This document shows positions 1 to 10,699 of a stretch of 64,000 nt of DNA, piece after piece (positions within the stretch are counted from its first letter, which is position 1; every line of letters starts with the position of its first letter). The DNA is taken from contig CM047426.1 in assembly GCA_026168455.1 (NCBI GenBank), positions 80,689,986 to 80,753,985 of the forward strand, written 5' to 3'. Position numbers and translations under genes: made by a program. This DNA comes from Theocolax elegans (lineage: Eukaryota > Arthropoda > Insecta > Hymenoptera > Cerocephalidae). Under the pieces are notes generated by a model that saw only the letters and a list, made by a program, of their open reading frames with translations, made no database searches and was not told the DNA's origin.

Positions 1-1035
1 TACAAATAAATTCCATAGACATGTAATATACAGACTGGCGCGGCTCCGCGGTCTTGGTAGTGTCGGTACAGCTCGTATAACGGCATAAGTTACATCGCGT
101 AAGTGGTAACGCATCTTAGTGACCTCTAGCGACAGTCGACGTCAACGTTGTCCTCCACCGACCACCATGATGCAGACAATTCCGGGTTTCGGCACGAGAT
201 AAATTAATGTTAATATTAATACTTTTTCTTAATAAGGATATGGAAAATATTACAGTAATTGGTAAGATTTTTAATTTTTGTTTAATATTTTCTATAAATA
301 TCCAAAATTTTTTAAATAAATATTGTGATTTGTTTTTTTTTCAGAGCTGCTGCATATTGTGATATACGGGTTTATTTGAGGTGGTTTTCCTTGCATTCTT
401 TTACAACACACAAGCCAAGTTTTTGTTTGTATCATACGTACAAGGTAAACATTGTAAATTATTAATTAATTTTAATATACACTATAAAGAGAGTTAAATA
501 GTGGTTTATGCAAACAATTACGTGCACCCAATTATATATTGCTCTCTTTGTCTTATTCAAATGTTACAAAATACGGCTTTCGAGATTTTTTCAAATTACT
601 CTATCTCTTTATGTGTGCTTTGATTGGTAAAAAAATATTATATATTAAATATTACATATTAAATATTATTATTAAATATTATATTATTATTATATTTTTA
701 TTGGTAATAAAATTTGATTGGTAGATTGGTAGATAAAAACAATTTTTTTCTGGCTATATTTTGATTAAATGTATTGTGTATCAAATTGAATAACTTTCTA
801 GGATTGTTGCCTGTATAATAAAAAATTATAATTTACAGGATATATCCAATATAAAAATATTATATTGTTTGCGCGGCTTCAGTTATATCTATTAGTCGCA
901 TAATGTGGTGTCGATTACCATATTTTTGTAAATAAATTATAATGTTTATTGGCATTAAGGGGCCAGTACACTGAAAATTGGTAAAATAAATTAAGACTAT
1001 AAGTATTGTTATAAATAAGTGCATTTTTGCTATCT
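1..1035. other. AT-rich non-coding stretch
   Basis: No gene, RNA gene or mobile-element terminus could be supported here. The first ~190 bases are closer to balanced base composition than the rest, which is poly-A/T rich. Short open frames exist but have no recognisable motif. Confidence 0.5.
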
Positions 1036-1536
1036 AAGTTATATTTACTTGGTACTATAATAACTGAAATATTTTGATCTAAATGCTCCATACATTGGAA
1101 AAATGCTTTTTGAGCTAAAGCGCAAAGTACACCTTTGACCAATGAACCAATTTTGATCTAATATCTCTTTTTTGTAGCTAAACATGTCCTTTACTACTGA
1201 AGCTATTCAAAATACGATATTTCTAAATCCTAAATTGTTGTGTTAAGGAAAATTAAAAATTTTCCAACTGTTTTAAATTATTGAAATTTTGTGTAATTTT
1301 TTACATTTATTTTACTCTACAATTTAGGATCTAGAAATATCACATTTTAAATAGTTTTAATAGTAACTGATATGTTTTAGATACAAAAAAGGTATTATTA
1401 TCAAAATTGGTTCATTGGTCAACAATGTATATTGCACACCAGTTCAAAGTGCATTTTTCCAGTATACAGAGGATGATAGAGATGGTAGGTGGTAAATCTT
1501 TCAATGTGTATAATTGTAAGTAAATATAACTTGAAT
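1036..1536. repeat. Imperfect ~500-bp palindrome
   Basis: The left arm (about 1036-1240) is matched in reverse complement by about 1319-1536. The shared core includes GACCAATGAACCAATTTTGA in one arm and its complement near 1410-1430. The arms are diverged by substitutions and small gaps, so this is an old inverted repeat. It abuts the hAT-like MITE on its right side. No target duplication was identified. Confidence 0.6.
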
Positions 1537-1537
1537 A

Positions 1538-1936
1538 GTTAAATAGGCAGAGGTCTGTTTCTGCACACAGGAATTAAACACATAATGTTTGTGCACAAAA
1601 ATTCTGCACTTTACTTTTATGCACGGTGCACAAATATTTTACAAAATAATTTAAATTAATAAAAATAATCGTTTATTTTGTGCACATAAAAATTGTGCAC
1701 ATTAAAATTGTACACATAAATATTTTTTTACTCTTATTTTGATGTGCTTAATATTTACGTGTACAATTTTAATGTGCACAATTTTTATGTGCACAAAATA
1801 AACGATTATTTTTATTAATTTAAATTATTTTGTAAAATATTTGTGCACCGTGCATAAAAGTAAAGTGCAGAATTTTTGTACACAAACATTATGTGTTTAA
1901 TTCCTGTGTGCAGAAACAGACCCCTGCCGTTAAATA
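1538..1936. mobile_element. hAT-like palindromic MITE with 8-bp target duplication
   Basis: The element body is 1546-1928 and is almost one perfect inverted repeat. Its termini read GGCAGAGGTCTG on the left and the complement GGCAGGGGTCTG on the right. Identical 8-mers GTTAAATA flank it at 1538-1545 and 1929-1936. An 8-bp target duplication and a terminal CAGRGG-type motif are typical of hAT-superfamily non-autonomous elements. The arm similarity is very high and there is no coding capacity. Confidence 0.8.
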
Positions 1937-2152
1937 TTTGAAAACTATGATTTTATAATTCATTTTAAATTTTTAGAGTATTACCTCCTTAATAAAAGCT
2001 TTTTTAGTGCTGATTAGAAAATTATGAGGTAGCGATTCATTACCTTACAGTCAATCGTATAATTAACATGTTTTTCAACAATATTTGGACTATAGAAGAT
2101 ATACATATGCGTTGGCTCTGCTCATCAAATTTCCGTATTCTAATCGGCATTA

Positions 2153-2480
2153 AAATTTGACTGAAAATTCTGCGTAAACGAGTAATTAATTATTAATTCC
2201 TTATTAATATTTATAATTTAATCACAAAGAAAGCTTTAGACAAAGATATAATTTGAAAAGTTATACTACAATACTTGCGAAAAACTAAAAATAGATTAAT
2301 ACTTGAATCTCAAATTTGACTGAAAATTGTGCGTAAATAAGTAACTATAATTACTTTTTCATTATTATTTATAATTTAATCAGTGAGCGAAACTGGAGAT
2401 AAAATATAATTTAAACAGTTAACGATAAAAATAAGCGTTACCCTATGTAATATGCAATACTTGCAAAAGACCAAAAATAA
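2153..2480. repeat. Two diverged ~160-bp direct repeats
   Basis: The stretch beginning AAATTTGACTGAAAATTCTG near 2153 recurs near 2313 as AAATTTGACTGAAAATTGTG. In both copies it is followed by ATTTATAATTTAATCA and later by AATACTTGC. The copies differ at many positions, so this is an old tandem duplication without coding signal. Confidence 0.6.
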
Positions 2481-3228
2481 ATTAATTTTTTGTACGATAT
2501 ATTTAATTATCGTTATTTTAAATATTACGCTACCTTTTTTACTTAAAATAACAATTGGTTATATTATATTTATTTATGATTTATCACGCCGATTGTTAAG
2601 GAAATTTGTAACCTTCAATATTTTAAACACATGTGTACTACACGAGCAAATCATATTAACATTTCACTTGGTTTCACAACATCCGGCCATCGCTTCTTTT
2701 TACAAAAAGGAAATTGCAAAATTTGCAAAAATTGTACTAAATATGCTTATTATCAAATAAATTATTCATTTGTTAGAAACAACTTTCAATTTTTAATAAA
2801 ATTGGTAGTAACATTCATATTAATTTAAATAAAAAAATAGAGTTCTTAGATAGGTTTATACTGAATAATTTAAACCCATGAAGAAATGGTAGCAAAAATA
2901 CTTAATAACTTCAATTCTATATATTCGCTGGAAAAAACCATCAATGTGTAATAAAATTAATCGTAACATACACATCAATTCAAATTAAGAAGAATGAGTT
3001 CATCGGTTTATACTAATAAGCATATTGCCAATATATTGCTGCTTGATAGGAATATATTGGAAATACATTGCTAATATAGCGCTAAAGCACACTTACCCAA
3101 AGGTTCCCAATATGTTGGCAATAGTTGATAAATTATTTATTTATTATTATAGTGATAAATAAGGTTTAAATTTATAACTTAACTTAGCTAGAATCGGGTA
3201 AATTAAAAAAAAGATAAAAACAAAAGTT

Positions 3229-3300
3229 TGCCATCCCCGGGAATTGAATCTTCAATCTTTAGATCCAAATGCTTGCTCTTTACCACTGAACTATTTTGTT
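3229..3300 (-). pseudogene. tRNA-like segment (left palindrome arm)
   Basis: Reading on the minus strand there is an A-box-like TAGTTCAGTGG and, about 40 bases later, a B-box-like GATTCAATTCC. The spacing matches a tRNA, but the 5' and 3' acceptor strands do not pair, so it is a tRNA-derived sequence rather than a functional gene. Confidence 0.5.
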
Positions 3301-3512
3301 ATTTTGATTTTCAACAGTTAATTTCAGGCTATAAAGACCAATTGAGAAAACGTTTGATAAATTTTCTAAGTCCAAACTTTATAAATACAAATTAAAATTA
3401 AATTCAAATTAAATTCAAATAAATTAAATTTATAAAATTTGGACTTAGAAAATTTATCAAACGTTTTCTCAATCGCTCTTTATAGCCTGAAATTAACTGT
3501 AACAATCAAAAT

Positions 3513-3585
3513 AACAAAATAGCTCAGTGGTACAGAGCAAGCATCTGGATCTAAAGATTAAAGGTTCAATTCCCGAGGATAGCAA
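3513..3585 (+). pseudogene. tRNA-like segment (right palindrome arm)
   Basis: A-box TAGCTCAGTGG lies at 3520-3530 and B-box GGTTCAATTCC at 3563-3573, at normal tRNA spacing. Both internal pol III promoter boxes fit consensus. The seven bases before the A-box (AACAAAA) cannot pair with the 3' side, so the acceptor stem is absent. A T-run follows the segment and could serve as a pol III terminator. Confidence 0.55.
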
Positions 3586-3769
3586 ACTTTTTTTTTAATT
3601 TTTTTTTAATTTACCCGATTCTAGCTAAGTTAAGTTATAAATTTAAACCTTATTTATCACTATAATAATAAATAAATAATTTATCAACTATTGCCAACAT
3701 ATTGGGAATCTTTGGGTAAGTGTGCTTTAGCGCTATATTCTTCTTTTTTTATTCTCTTTGCTCATCACC

Positions 3770-4140
3770 CCGTATACCCATTAAACGGATTTTTACAGGG
3801 ACACCCCTACCACCTATGTGTGGGGGTGAAAACATTCCAATTTTTCCCATCCCAGTCCCCACCGTCTCGCATTCGACCGGGGTTATGCCCGTGACGAAGG
3901 GAAAACCTTATAGGAAAACCTTCCACGAGATGGCCGGTGTATTGAAACATTCTGTTTAGATGTTCAGGTCACCTTGCGTAGGTCCAAACACCGAAACCAA
4001 ATGTTCCACACCTTCCGCTCACGTTGTGAAGTGTGGAGAAACACCTAACCGATCCCGAAAGCCGCACAAGAATAGTGTCACCCATCCAAGTGCCAACGGC
4101 AGTCAGTGCTGCTTAAGTTTCGTGATCGGTGGGTAATATC
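3770..4140 (-). mobile_element. 5S-rRNA-derived repeat (SINE3-like)
   Basis: On the minus strand the first ~55 bases (4133 down to 4079) resemble the internal promoter half of 5S rRNA. CGATCACGAAACTTAAGCAG is followed after a gap by CACTTGGATGGGTGAC. The homology then stops and unrelated sequence continues to about 3770. A 5S-like head fused to an unrelated body is the arrangement of 5S-derived SINEs; an isolated 5S pseudogene is the alternative. No poly-A tail was recognised. Confidence 0.5.
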
Positions 4141-4700
4141 GTATAAGTGGAAAAGAGCATGAATCCTAATGAAAGTTCTAGTCCAACACACATGGAAAAA
4201 CTATTACGATCTCACTAATAAAGTGTAGCAATAATGCTTATCAATTCCGTTCTTTATTCGCCAGAAAAAACCATCGATTTGTAATAAAATTGATCGTAAT
4301 ATACACATCGATTCAAATAAAAAATAAGGTGAGTTAATGTAGGTTTATACTAGCTAGAAATAGTGAAATATAATGCCGTGTACGCGGAAAAAGAGCACAA
4401 ATTCTAATAAAAATTCCAGTTCACCGTACCTGCAAAATCCATTTTAATCTCCTTAATAATTTGTAGTAAAAACTTATTAATTCTATTATATATTCGTTAG
4501 AAAAAACCATCAACTTCTAATACTAACTATTAACTATATTGGTTAATACTAACTAGAACAAATAAAATGTAATACCGTGTATGCGGAAAAAGAGCATGAA
4601 TGCTAATGAAAATTCCATTCCAACATACCAGAAAAAACCATATTAATCCTATGAATATATTGTAGCAAAAATACATATCAATCTCATTAATCATTCATTA

Positions 4701-5021
4701 GGAAAAACTCGAAATAACTGTCGAGGTCCACCTGGAATTGGATACAAAATTACATCAGACGGCCAATACGATGTTGAAAATAAAAAATTATGTAATGTTG
4801 CCTCTCCTACTGAAGCAAATGATGCAGTAAATTTACATACATTACAACAAATAATTTACACGGAAATTAAAAATGTAATAGAAGTTACAATTAAATTAAA
4901 AGATATAGTCAATAATTTGGATGCGATAGTAGAGTCACATCGTGATGAAATTGATGCATTAGCAAAATATTTAAGAGATGAAATATATGTAATTAAAGTC
5001 CACTTACATCTAGATAAATGA
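4701..5021 (+). pseudogene. C-terminal part of a fibre-like coiled-coil protein
   Basis: The frame ending in TGA at 5019-5021 is open from the repeat boundary and encodes about 105 residues. It starts with a GPPGIG collagen-like motif and then a segment containing DGQYDVENKKLCNVASP. A heptad-rich helix follows (LKDIVNNLDAI.., DEIDALAKYL). This pattern resembles tail- or fibre-type proteins carried by viruses and Maverick-like elements; that assignment is by eye. The stop codon overlaps the integrase ATG (ATGA at 5018-5021), suggesting they belong to one element. No start codon is preserved because the tandem repeat replaces the 5' end. Confidence 0.45.
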
Positions 5022-5938
5022 TGGATTATAATAAAGAAACGGTGGTTGAAGAGCTTCACAAGCCAGCAAGACGTAACTATCTACGTCGAAAGTTTAAGAT
5101 TCTTGATTTGGATGAGACTTGGCAAGCTGATCTCGTAGAAATGATACCTTATGCTAAAGAAAATAAAGGCTATAAGTATATGCTTACAGTTATCGATATT
5201 TTCTCGAAATATGCATGGGCTGTTCCTGTAAAGAGAAAGACTGGAGAAGATGTTGCAGCAGCAATGAATACTATATTAATTACAAATCGTAAACCAAAGA
5301 ATTTGCTTACTGACAGAGGCAAAGAATTTTACAATGCAAAATTTCAGAATCTGATGCAAAAATATAACATCAATCTGTACTCCACTTACAGCAATCTCAA
5401 AGCATCCATCTGCAAACGTTTCAATCGCACGTTGAAAAATGCTATGTGGAAAAAATTCAGTCTACGTGGAAGCTACAAGTGGATAGATATTTTGCCCGAT
5501 TTAATAACAGCTTATAACAATCGTAAACATAGAACTACAAACTTGAAACCTAAAGATGTTTCAGCGGCTAACAAAGCTCAGGTTCTGACAAGATTTACTT
5601 ATAAACATGAATTGAATAATCCAAAGTTTAAAGCAAACGATAAAGTTCGAGTAAGTCATGTAAAGCATATGTTTGAGAAAGGATATACACCAAACTGGTC
5701 AACTGAAATTTTCACAATCTCAAAAGTAGCAGCTACAAATCCAATTACGTATCATTTGAAGGATTACAAAGATCAACCAATCGCTGGTGGCTTCTACGAA
5801 CAAGAGCTGTTAAAGGTCCAGTATCCAGATATCTACCTCGTGGAAAAAGTTCTCAAACGTCGTGGAAATCAAGTATTTGTAAAGTGGCTCGATTTTGATT
5901 CAACGCATAATAGTTGGATTAATAAATCAGATTTATAA
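5018..5938 (+). pseudogene. Maverick/Polinton integrase with chromodomain, catalytic Glu lost
   Basis: The 306-residue ORF has a retroviral-type integrase core at about residues 35-160 and a C-terminal chromodomain (about 272-306, YLVEKVLKRRG..FVKWLDF). Integrases of this kind insert Maverick/Polinton DNA into the genome. Two catalytic aspartates are visible, D38 in QADLVEM and D99 in LTDRGKEF. The expected glutamate before RFNRTLK is lysine (K133, codon AAA at 5414-5416), so the DDE triad is broken although the frame is open. The N-terminal zinc-binding part seen in longer relatives is missing or short. It overlaps the upstream fibre-like ORF by four bases and converges with the polymerase gene. 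Confidence 0.85.
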
Positions 5939-6136
5939 AAAAGATTAAATGATTAAAATATATTTTATATTAATAATAGTATTGTAATGAGATGATTTAA
6001 ATAAATAAACAGTTTGTTAAATTTAAAAGTCATGTTTTTGTTTATTCTACAGTCCTTTTTTTTCTCATATTTACATAATCACTTTCCGGAAAAGTGAAGG
6101 TTGCTACCACCTTTATATGTAATAAACAATTCCATT

Positions 6137-6462
6137 TTATTGGCTCCATTTTATTCTAAAAAATCTTGAGCCATCTTTTTGAAGTGCATCGGAAATACGT
6201 TTCGGTAGGAATATGTCGAATTCTTCACCGATTTCAGCAACAACTTTGGCCCCGTATTTGGTAGTAACTGGCTTGAGCTTAGTCACCATATAAAGATTAT
6301 CCTTCTGCAGCTCGCTTATCTTTTTCGTGGGAAGAAATCCTCCACGAGAGAAACTGTTTATGTCGCTAAAGTCCATCTATAAAAAAAAAAGATTGTTTAA
6401 AATATGTCTATGAGATTTTATGTTTGATTAGAAAAAAAAGCTTAATTCACCTCTAAAGACAT
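6137..6462 (-). CDS. Small Maverick-associated protein, spliced
   Basis: A tiny first exon (6462-6451, encoding MSLE) ends at a GTGAAT donor. An acceptor ending ATAG at 6378-6377 leads into the main exon 6376-6137 in frame. The product is about 83 residues, with SRGGFLPTKKISEL and TKYGAKVVAEIGEEF then FLPKRI. The family is familiar beside insect Maverick polymerases, but I cannot name its function; a compact beta-rich nucleic-acid-binding fold is one possibility. The short C-terminus (KWSQ then stop) looks truncated, with further sequence-like remnants in another frame. It lies directly downstream of the polymerase gene on the same strand. Confidence 0.5.
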
Positions 6463-6475
6463 GATGATATCACAG

Positions 6476-9400
6476 TCAACCCTTCTTAAATCGTTTTCTT
6501 TCTTCTGCTTCTGCTTCTGCAAAATCTTGTTCAAGTCCTCGCCTACAGCTATATAGGATTTGCTGTGATTGCCTCGAGGTCAGCTGCAATGGTTGTTGCT
6601 GCGACTGGCTCGAGACTGCTCGACTGTGCTCTGCAGCTGCAAACATCTGCTGATATAGACTGCTCCCCTCCAACGCAGCAGCATTCGGCGGCTCGACTAC
6701 GGTGGTTGCAGGAGTGGGATTTCCAGCTTCTCGATTCGCTCCCCAGTTTTCTTGAATGTGAGATAGTGGTGGTAGTTTCTCGATTGGTATGATTATAGAG
6801 GTAAGGGGTTCTTTATTCTGATTGACTACCCCCTCTTTAATACTATAATGTCCCCAGGGAAGGGTGTCTATTTGACCAATCAGAAGACAGCGCTTGTCAT
6901 CGTGTGCACTAAGTGCAATCTTTGTTTCTCTCTCAGTATACAATCCATGATGTCTAGATCTTATATTTCGTTGTTCTCTAGACAAGATGGCGTTCTGTTG
7001 CAGACAATGAATGTAGTCATCAAAGGTGATGGTTTTCTTGACAACTGAATTTTTAACACCTTTAGCCTTTTTGATAGGTTTACTATTCTGGACTCTTATA
7101 CTATACATTTTACTCCTTAATCCAACGAATTCTAGCATGATTTCACCATTACATTCATCTTTCATTAAACCAACGATCTTCTTGTTCTCGCGTGGCATAC
7201 TGAATTCATTGTTTTCAGCGTAATCTGATGTGTCAAACTCATGGATATCTTGCTCCATTACGTCATACATATTTACAGCTTTTATCTCGTACACCAAACT
7301 ATCAGTATCAGTATACAAAATCTTGCAGCTATCTCCAACACGCGCTCGCATGTACTCATAATGGAATCTATATACAAGCACTTTAGATAGATCCAAAACC
7401 GTTAGTCCAATATATATAGGTTTCTTGATATGGACTTCAGTTCGAATCATTTGAACAGCTACAAGATTTTCATCAAAAATATCACAGCTATGGAAATTGG
7501 GCCTAGCAATGAGAGATTCAGCTCCATATCGTCCAGCCCATTTATTAATTAATTTAATGTCTACTCTCTTCCTCTCATTCTCCATTGTTTTTCCATAGAC
7601 AGCATTGTTAAACAATTTGAACAGCATCTTTTCAAAATCATTTTTTGCGTTCTTCCTTTTTTCACTGTTCAAATCAATATATTTCTTTAACCATTTACTC
7701 TGGTCAAATTGAAGAGCTCGATGTACCTTTTTCAAAATCAGGCCATGCTTAAGTACTTGCTTTAAAGCTCGATAATGAATGACGTATCGTTCTTTTGAAT
7801 GAAGCGTTATCATTAGTTTTTTTTGACGCATTCCTGGAGGAGCCATATGCTCTGCGCAAAATGGTAGATATTTGTGTGCATTGTGAAGGGACTCAGGATA
7901 CTCCAAATCTACTTCCAGGATGAACCCAATTGCATGATTATCGGGAACATTGAAAAAATATGGCTGCTGCTCGATAATATTGACCCATTCAGTCATAGCC
8001 CATCCATACAGGTTGTTGACATCATAGTACATCAAATATTTGTGTTCTTCATTAATATTATAGTCTTCTTTCATGTATGGATTGTTCGCCTTAGCGTAGG
8101 GATTACAGCATTGGCTAATACCTCCTCGAATACCACGTTCAATAAACATAAGCATGTCAATATCTGTCAGCAACTCTAATTTAACCTATTAAAAAAATAA
8201 TATTATTTTATTTAATAATAATAAATTAATTTATGAATAAAAAAAAATTACCTCGGTATATTTAAGCATAGCATCCCACGACAACCCAGGTGTTGTATAA
8301 TAGTGGGCTGGATCCAAACCATAAGCTTCCAAACAGTTTCGTCTGAAATTCTCGAAAACTTCAGCTAACAGCAATATGTCAGTCTTTAGATAAAGATCTG
8401 AATATTGACCGAGGTTTTGAATGTTAAATAACTCCCACACTTTCTCAGCATGATTGTAGTCATCATCCGTGATGTTATCTTCGTACAAACTGCTATAGAA
8501 GTCGGCTTTTGAGGGAAGAGTATCTTCTTCAAGCTTATTCAATGAGGAAACATAGTCGTATGGAAATACTCCTTTTCGTTTCAACAGATTAATCTGCTCA
8601 GTCGTGTACCCATCATTTTGTTGAAAAACTGTCACTAAAGTTTTCATTTGCTCTAAATATGAGGACAATTTATCCAAAGAGGAAGCCATAAACTTAAATG
8701 AATCGACGAATCGTAGGTTTATCTCAGTCCCTTCAACAAATTTACTGAAAGAGATGTATTTCTCCTTGGTTTGTGGAAGAATGCTCACACATCCTGGAAA
8801 GCATGTAGCTATTTCCTTAATAAATAAATGAGCATCATAGCCACTTAAGTTATGGAAAATTACAGGCACGGTTCTTGAATCTTGATAATTTATATTACAT
8901 GACCTGTGAGCTAGACCACGATACCTGCAAATTATTTTTTATTTAATAAATTGAAGAAAATTATATTTGTAAGAAAAAATGAAAAAAAAACTTACTTTCC
9001 GGACAAATGACAATGGTCTCGTACTTTCTTGTCTTTCTCTGTAAAAGATATCCTACAGATATAGCAAACTTCAGCCTTTGCAAACTCAGCTTTTTCTTTT
9101 AATGTTAGTTCTTTCATGGACTTGGGATTTTTATACATATTTTCTAACTCCAAAGCAAGAGCATGTAGATTCCTGACAAACCATTTAGCAGGATCTTCAT
9201 CTTCTTCTTTGCATTGTCTATAACTCTTGTACTCTGAGCGTGTTTCATCAAAGCTACACTTTATAAAGAAGCCTACACTATAGGCTTTATGACTTTGATA
9301 TGCTCGATTGTTATCATTTACTGGTTGCAACAAACTTTCAAAATCACCATAAACGACAAATGGTACACGATTTTCATTTTTAAAGTTTTTAAACTTTAAT

Positions 9401-10699
9401 ATTTTATCCTTTTCTTCAGGCAGCACAATTTTGTATTGATTAAATGCTTGACAATCAATTGAATGACTTGCCAGCATATCAGCATTTCGAAAATAATGTA
9501 GACACCGGTCGCAAATGAATGCCTTATGTTCACGAGCACTTAATTGACTTCCTATTAAACGGGAAAGGTCTTTAATCCATACATAATGAAGCTTGTACTC
9601 TTGATCGATACTAGGTACCCCACCACTTCTTCTTCTTCATCATCTTCATCAATGTAGATATTTTCAATGAGAAGCAGGTTAATGTGTTTATTTTTCTTCA
9701 GCGATGTCAAATGTCTTGGCAAAACTTTGAAAACTCCACGTTTCTTTTTTAGAAAATAAACATTGATTGAGATACTGTTCTGTTTCTCAAACTTACTTAC
9801 TTGCCTTGGAGTGACTGGGAATTCGATTCCATCAAAGTTTAATTCATCTTTACACCTAGTATAATTTGAAATTCGACAAGAGTGTTTTGCACAGGATGTA
9901 GTGCTGAAAGAAGAGCCCATCAGAAGCATTCGTTATCAATATTATTAACATTTATGCAAGCTCTCTTTTTCTTAATACTTTCAGGTAAGTCAATAAAAGA
10001 GCTTCCTCTCATCGGATTAAATTTATTTATCTTGATTGTTATATTCAAAATAGCTTTCAAAGTCCATCCCGAGTCTCGTTCTTGAAAATCTTCCATATTA
10101 ACATAAATAAGTTGATGTATATTTGAAATAAACCATTCTGTTAAATCAGTTGTTGAAAATATTGGTAAAGATTTTGTGTTAAAATATTTAATGTCCGAAG
10201 TCTCTTCATCATTCTTCTTGATTATATACTCGGCTGCTAGAACAGTATCAACTTTTACTGCACAATGTTGGTCAAGTAGTCGGTTAACATTTGCTACAAA
10301 GAGCGGTAGTACATCTCTCATAAACGTAGAAAAATCCAAATGTCTACGATTTGTAATAACAGACGTTTTAATACGATTTTCAAATGCGCTATCGATGTCA
10401 TCCCAAGATAGTGATGAGTCGTCCGCTTCTTCTTCTACTTCAACTGATTCAGTGACCGATGCAATACCAGCACCTTCAACGACAGAATTAAATTCTAGCT
10501 GGTCGCGAAACAATTTAACAATGCTTTTTATAATTCCTACAGCAGTTTCTAGTTTTCGTTTGTCAGATACACTCAAGCCGGAAGTACGTGCATAGCATTG
10601 TGCAGCTAGAAGTGTCATAGTACCAAGTTCTAACCATCTTTCTATATCATCACTATCAGCGTTTCCTACCAAAACATGATGATATGAATTCCACAGCAT
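6476..10699 (-). pseudogene. Protein-primed family B DNA polymerase (Maverick), disrupted
   Basis: This is the replicative polymerase of a Maverick/Polinton. Exons are 10699-8996, 8924-8252 and 8185-6476, with GTAAGT and GTAATT donors and CAG/TAG acceptors. The exonuclease domain shows YGDFES, HNLSGYDAHLF and YLKTDILLLAE. The polymerase domain shows motif A (YYDVNNLYG), motif B (FKLFNNAVYGKT) and motif C (YTDTDSLVY), with catalytic aspartates kept. Upstream there is a CDRC..H finger and a ~260-residue N-terminal region. Lesions: an in-frame TGA at 9922-9920, a frameshift near 9880 and another near 9610. The C-terminus is a Gln-rich tail. A TATA box lies at 10898-10891, and the gene diverges from the one at 11076. 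Confidence 0.88.

Larger units (their letters stand above)
3073..3739. mobile_element. Large palindromic element with tRNA-like arms
   Basis: Two arms of about 315 bp (3073-3386 and 3425-3739) are near-perfect reverse complements, separated by a short AT-rich spacer. The outer ends read AATATAGCGCTAAAGCAC and its complement. Each arm contains a tRNA-like segment. No open reading frame is present and no clear target-site duplication was found. It could be a fold-back or MITE element, or a head-to-head duplication of a tRNA-derived repeat. Confidence 0.65.
2858..4710. repeat. Degenerate ~200-235-bp tandem repeat, interrupted
   Basis: Recurring landmarks are GGAAAAAGAGCATGAAT (near 4151, 4386, 4583) and AAAAAACCATC followed by TAATAAAATTGATCG (near 2932, 4264, 4499). 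This gives three to four diverged units of about 200-235 bp. A block from about 3020 to 4145, holding a palindromic element and a 5S-derived repeat, interrupts the array after its first unit. The array ends against the truncated fibre-like ORF of the Maverick region, so it may be part of or a target beside that element. Confidence 0.6.

Noticed and set aside
150..205. Sequence resembling a cDNA-library adaptor (GGCACGAG)
   Set aside because: Only an 8-base match near CAATTCC; the surrounding bases differ from the real adaptor and nothing else suggests vector.
915..1142. 75-codon minus-strand ORF
   Set aside because: It lies in an arm of an imperfect palindrome, has no motif, and the other arm does not keep the frame.
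2452..2828. Overlapping plus-strand ORFs of 102 and 65 codons
   Set aside because: AT-driven composition, no recognisable domain, and the two frames overlap in the same DNA.
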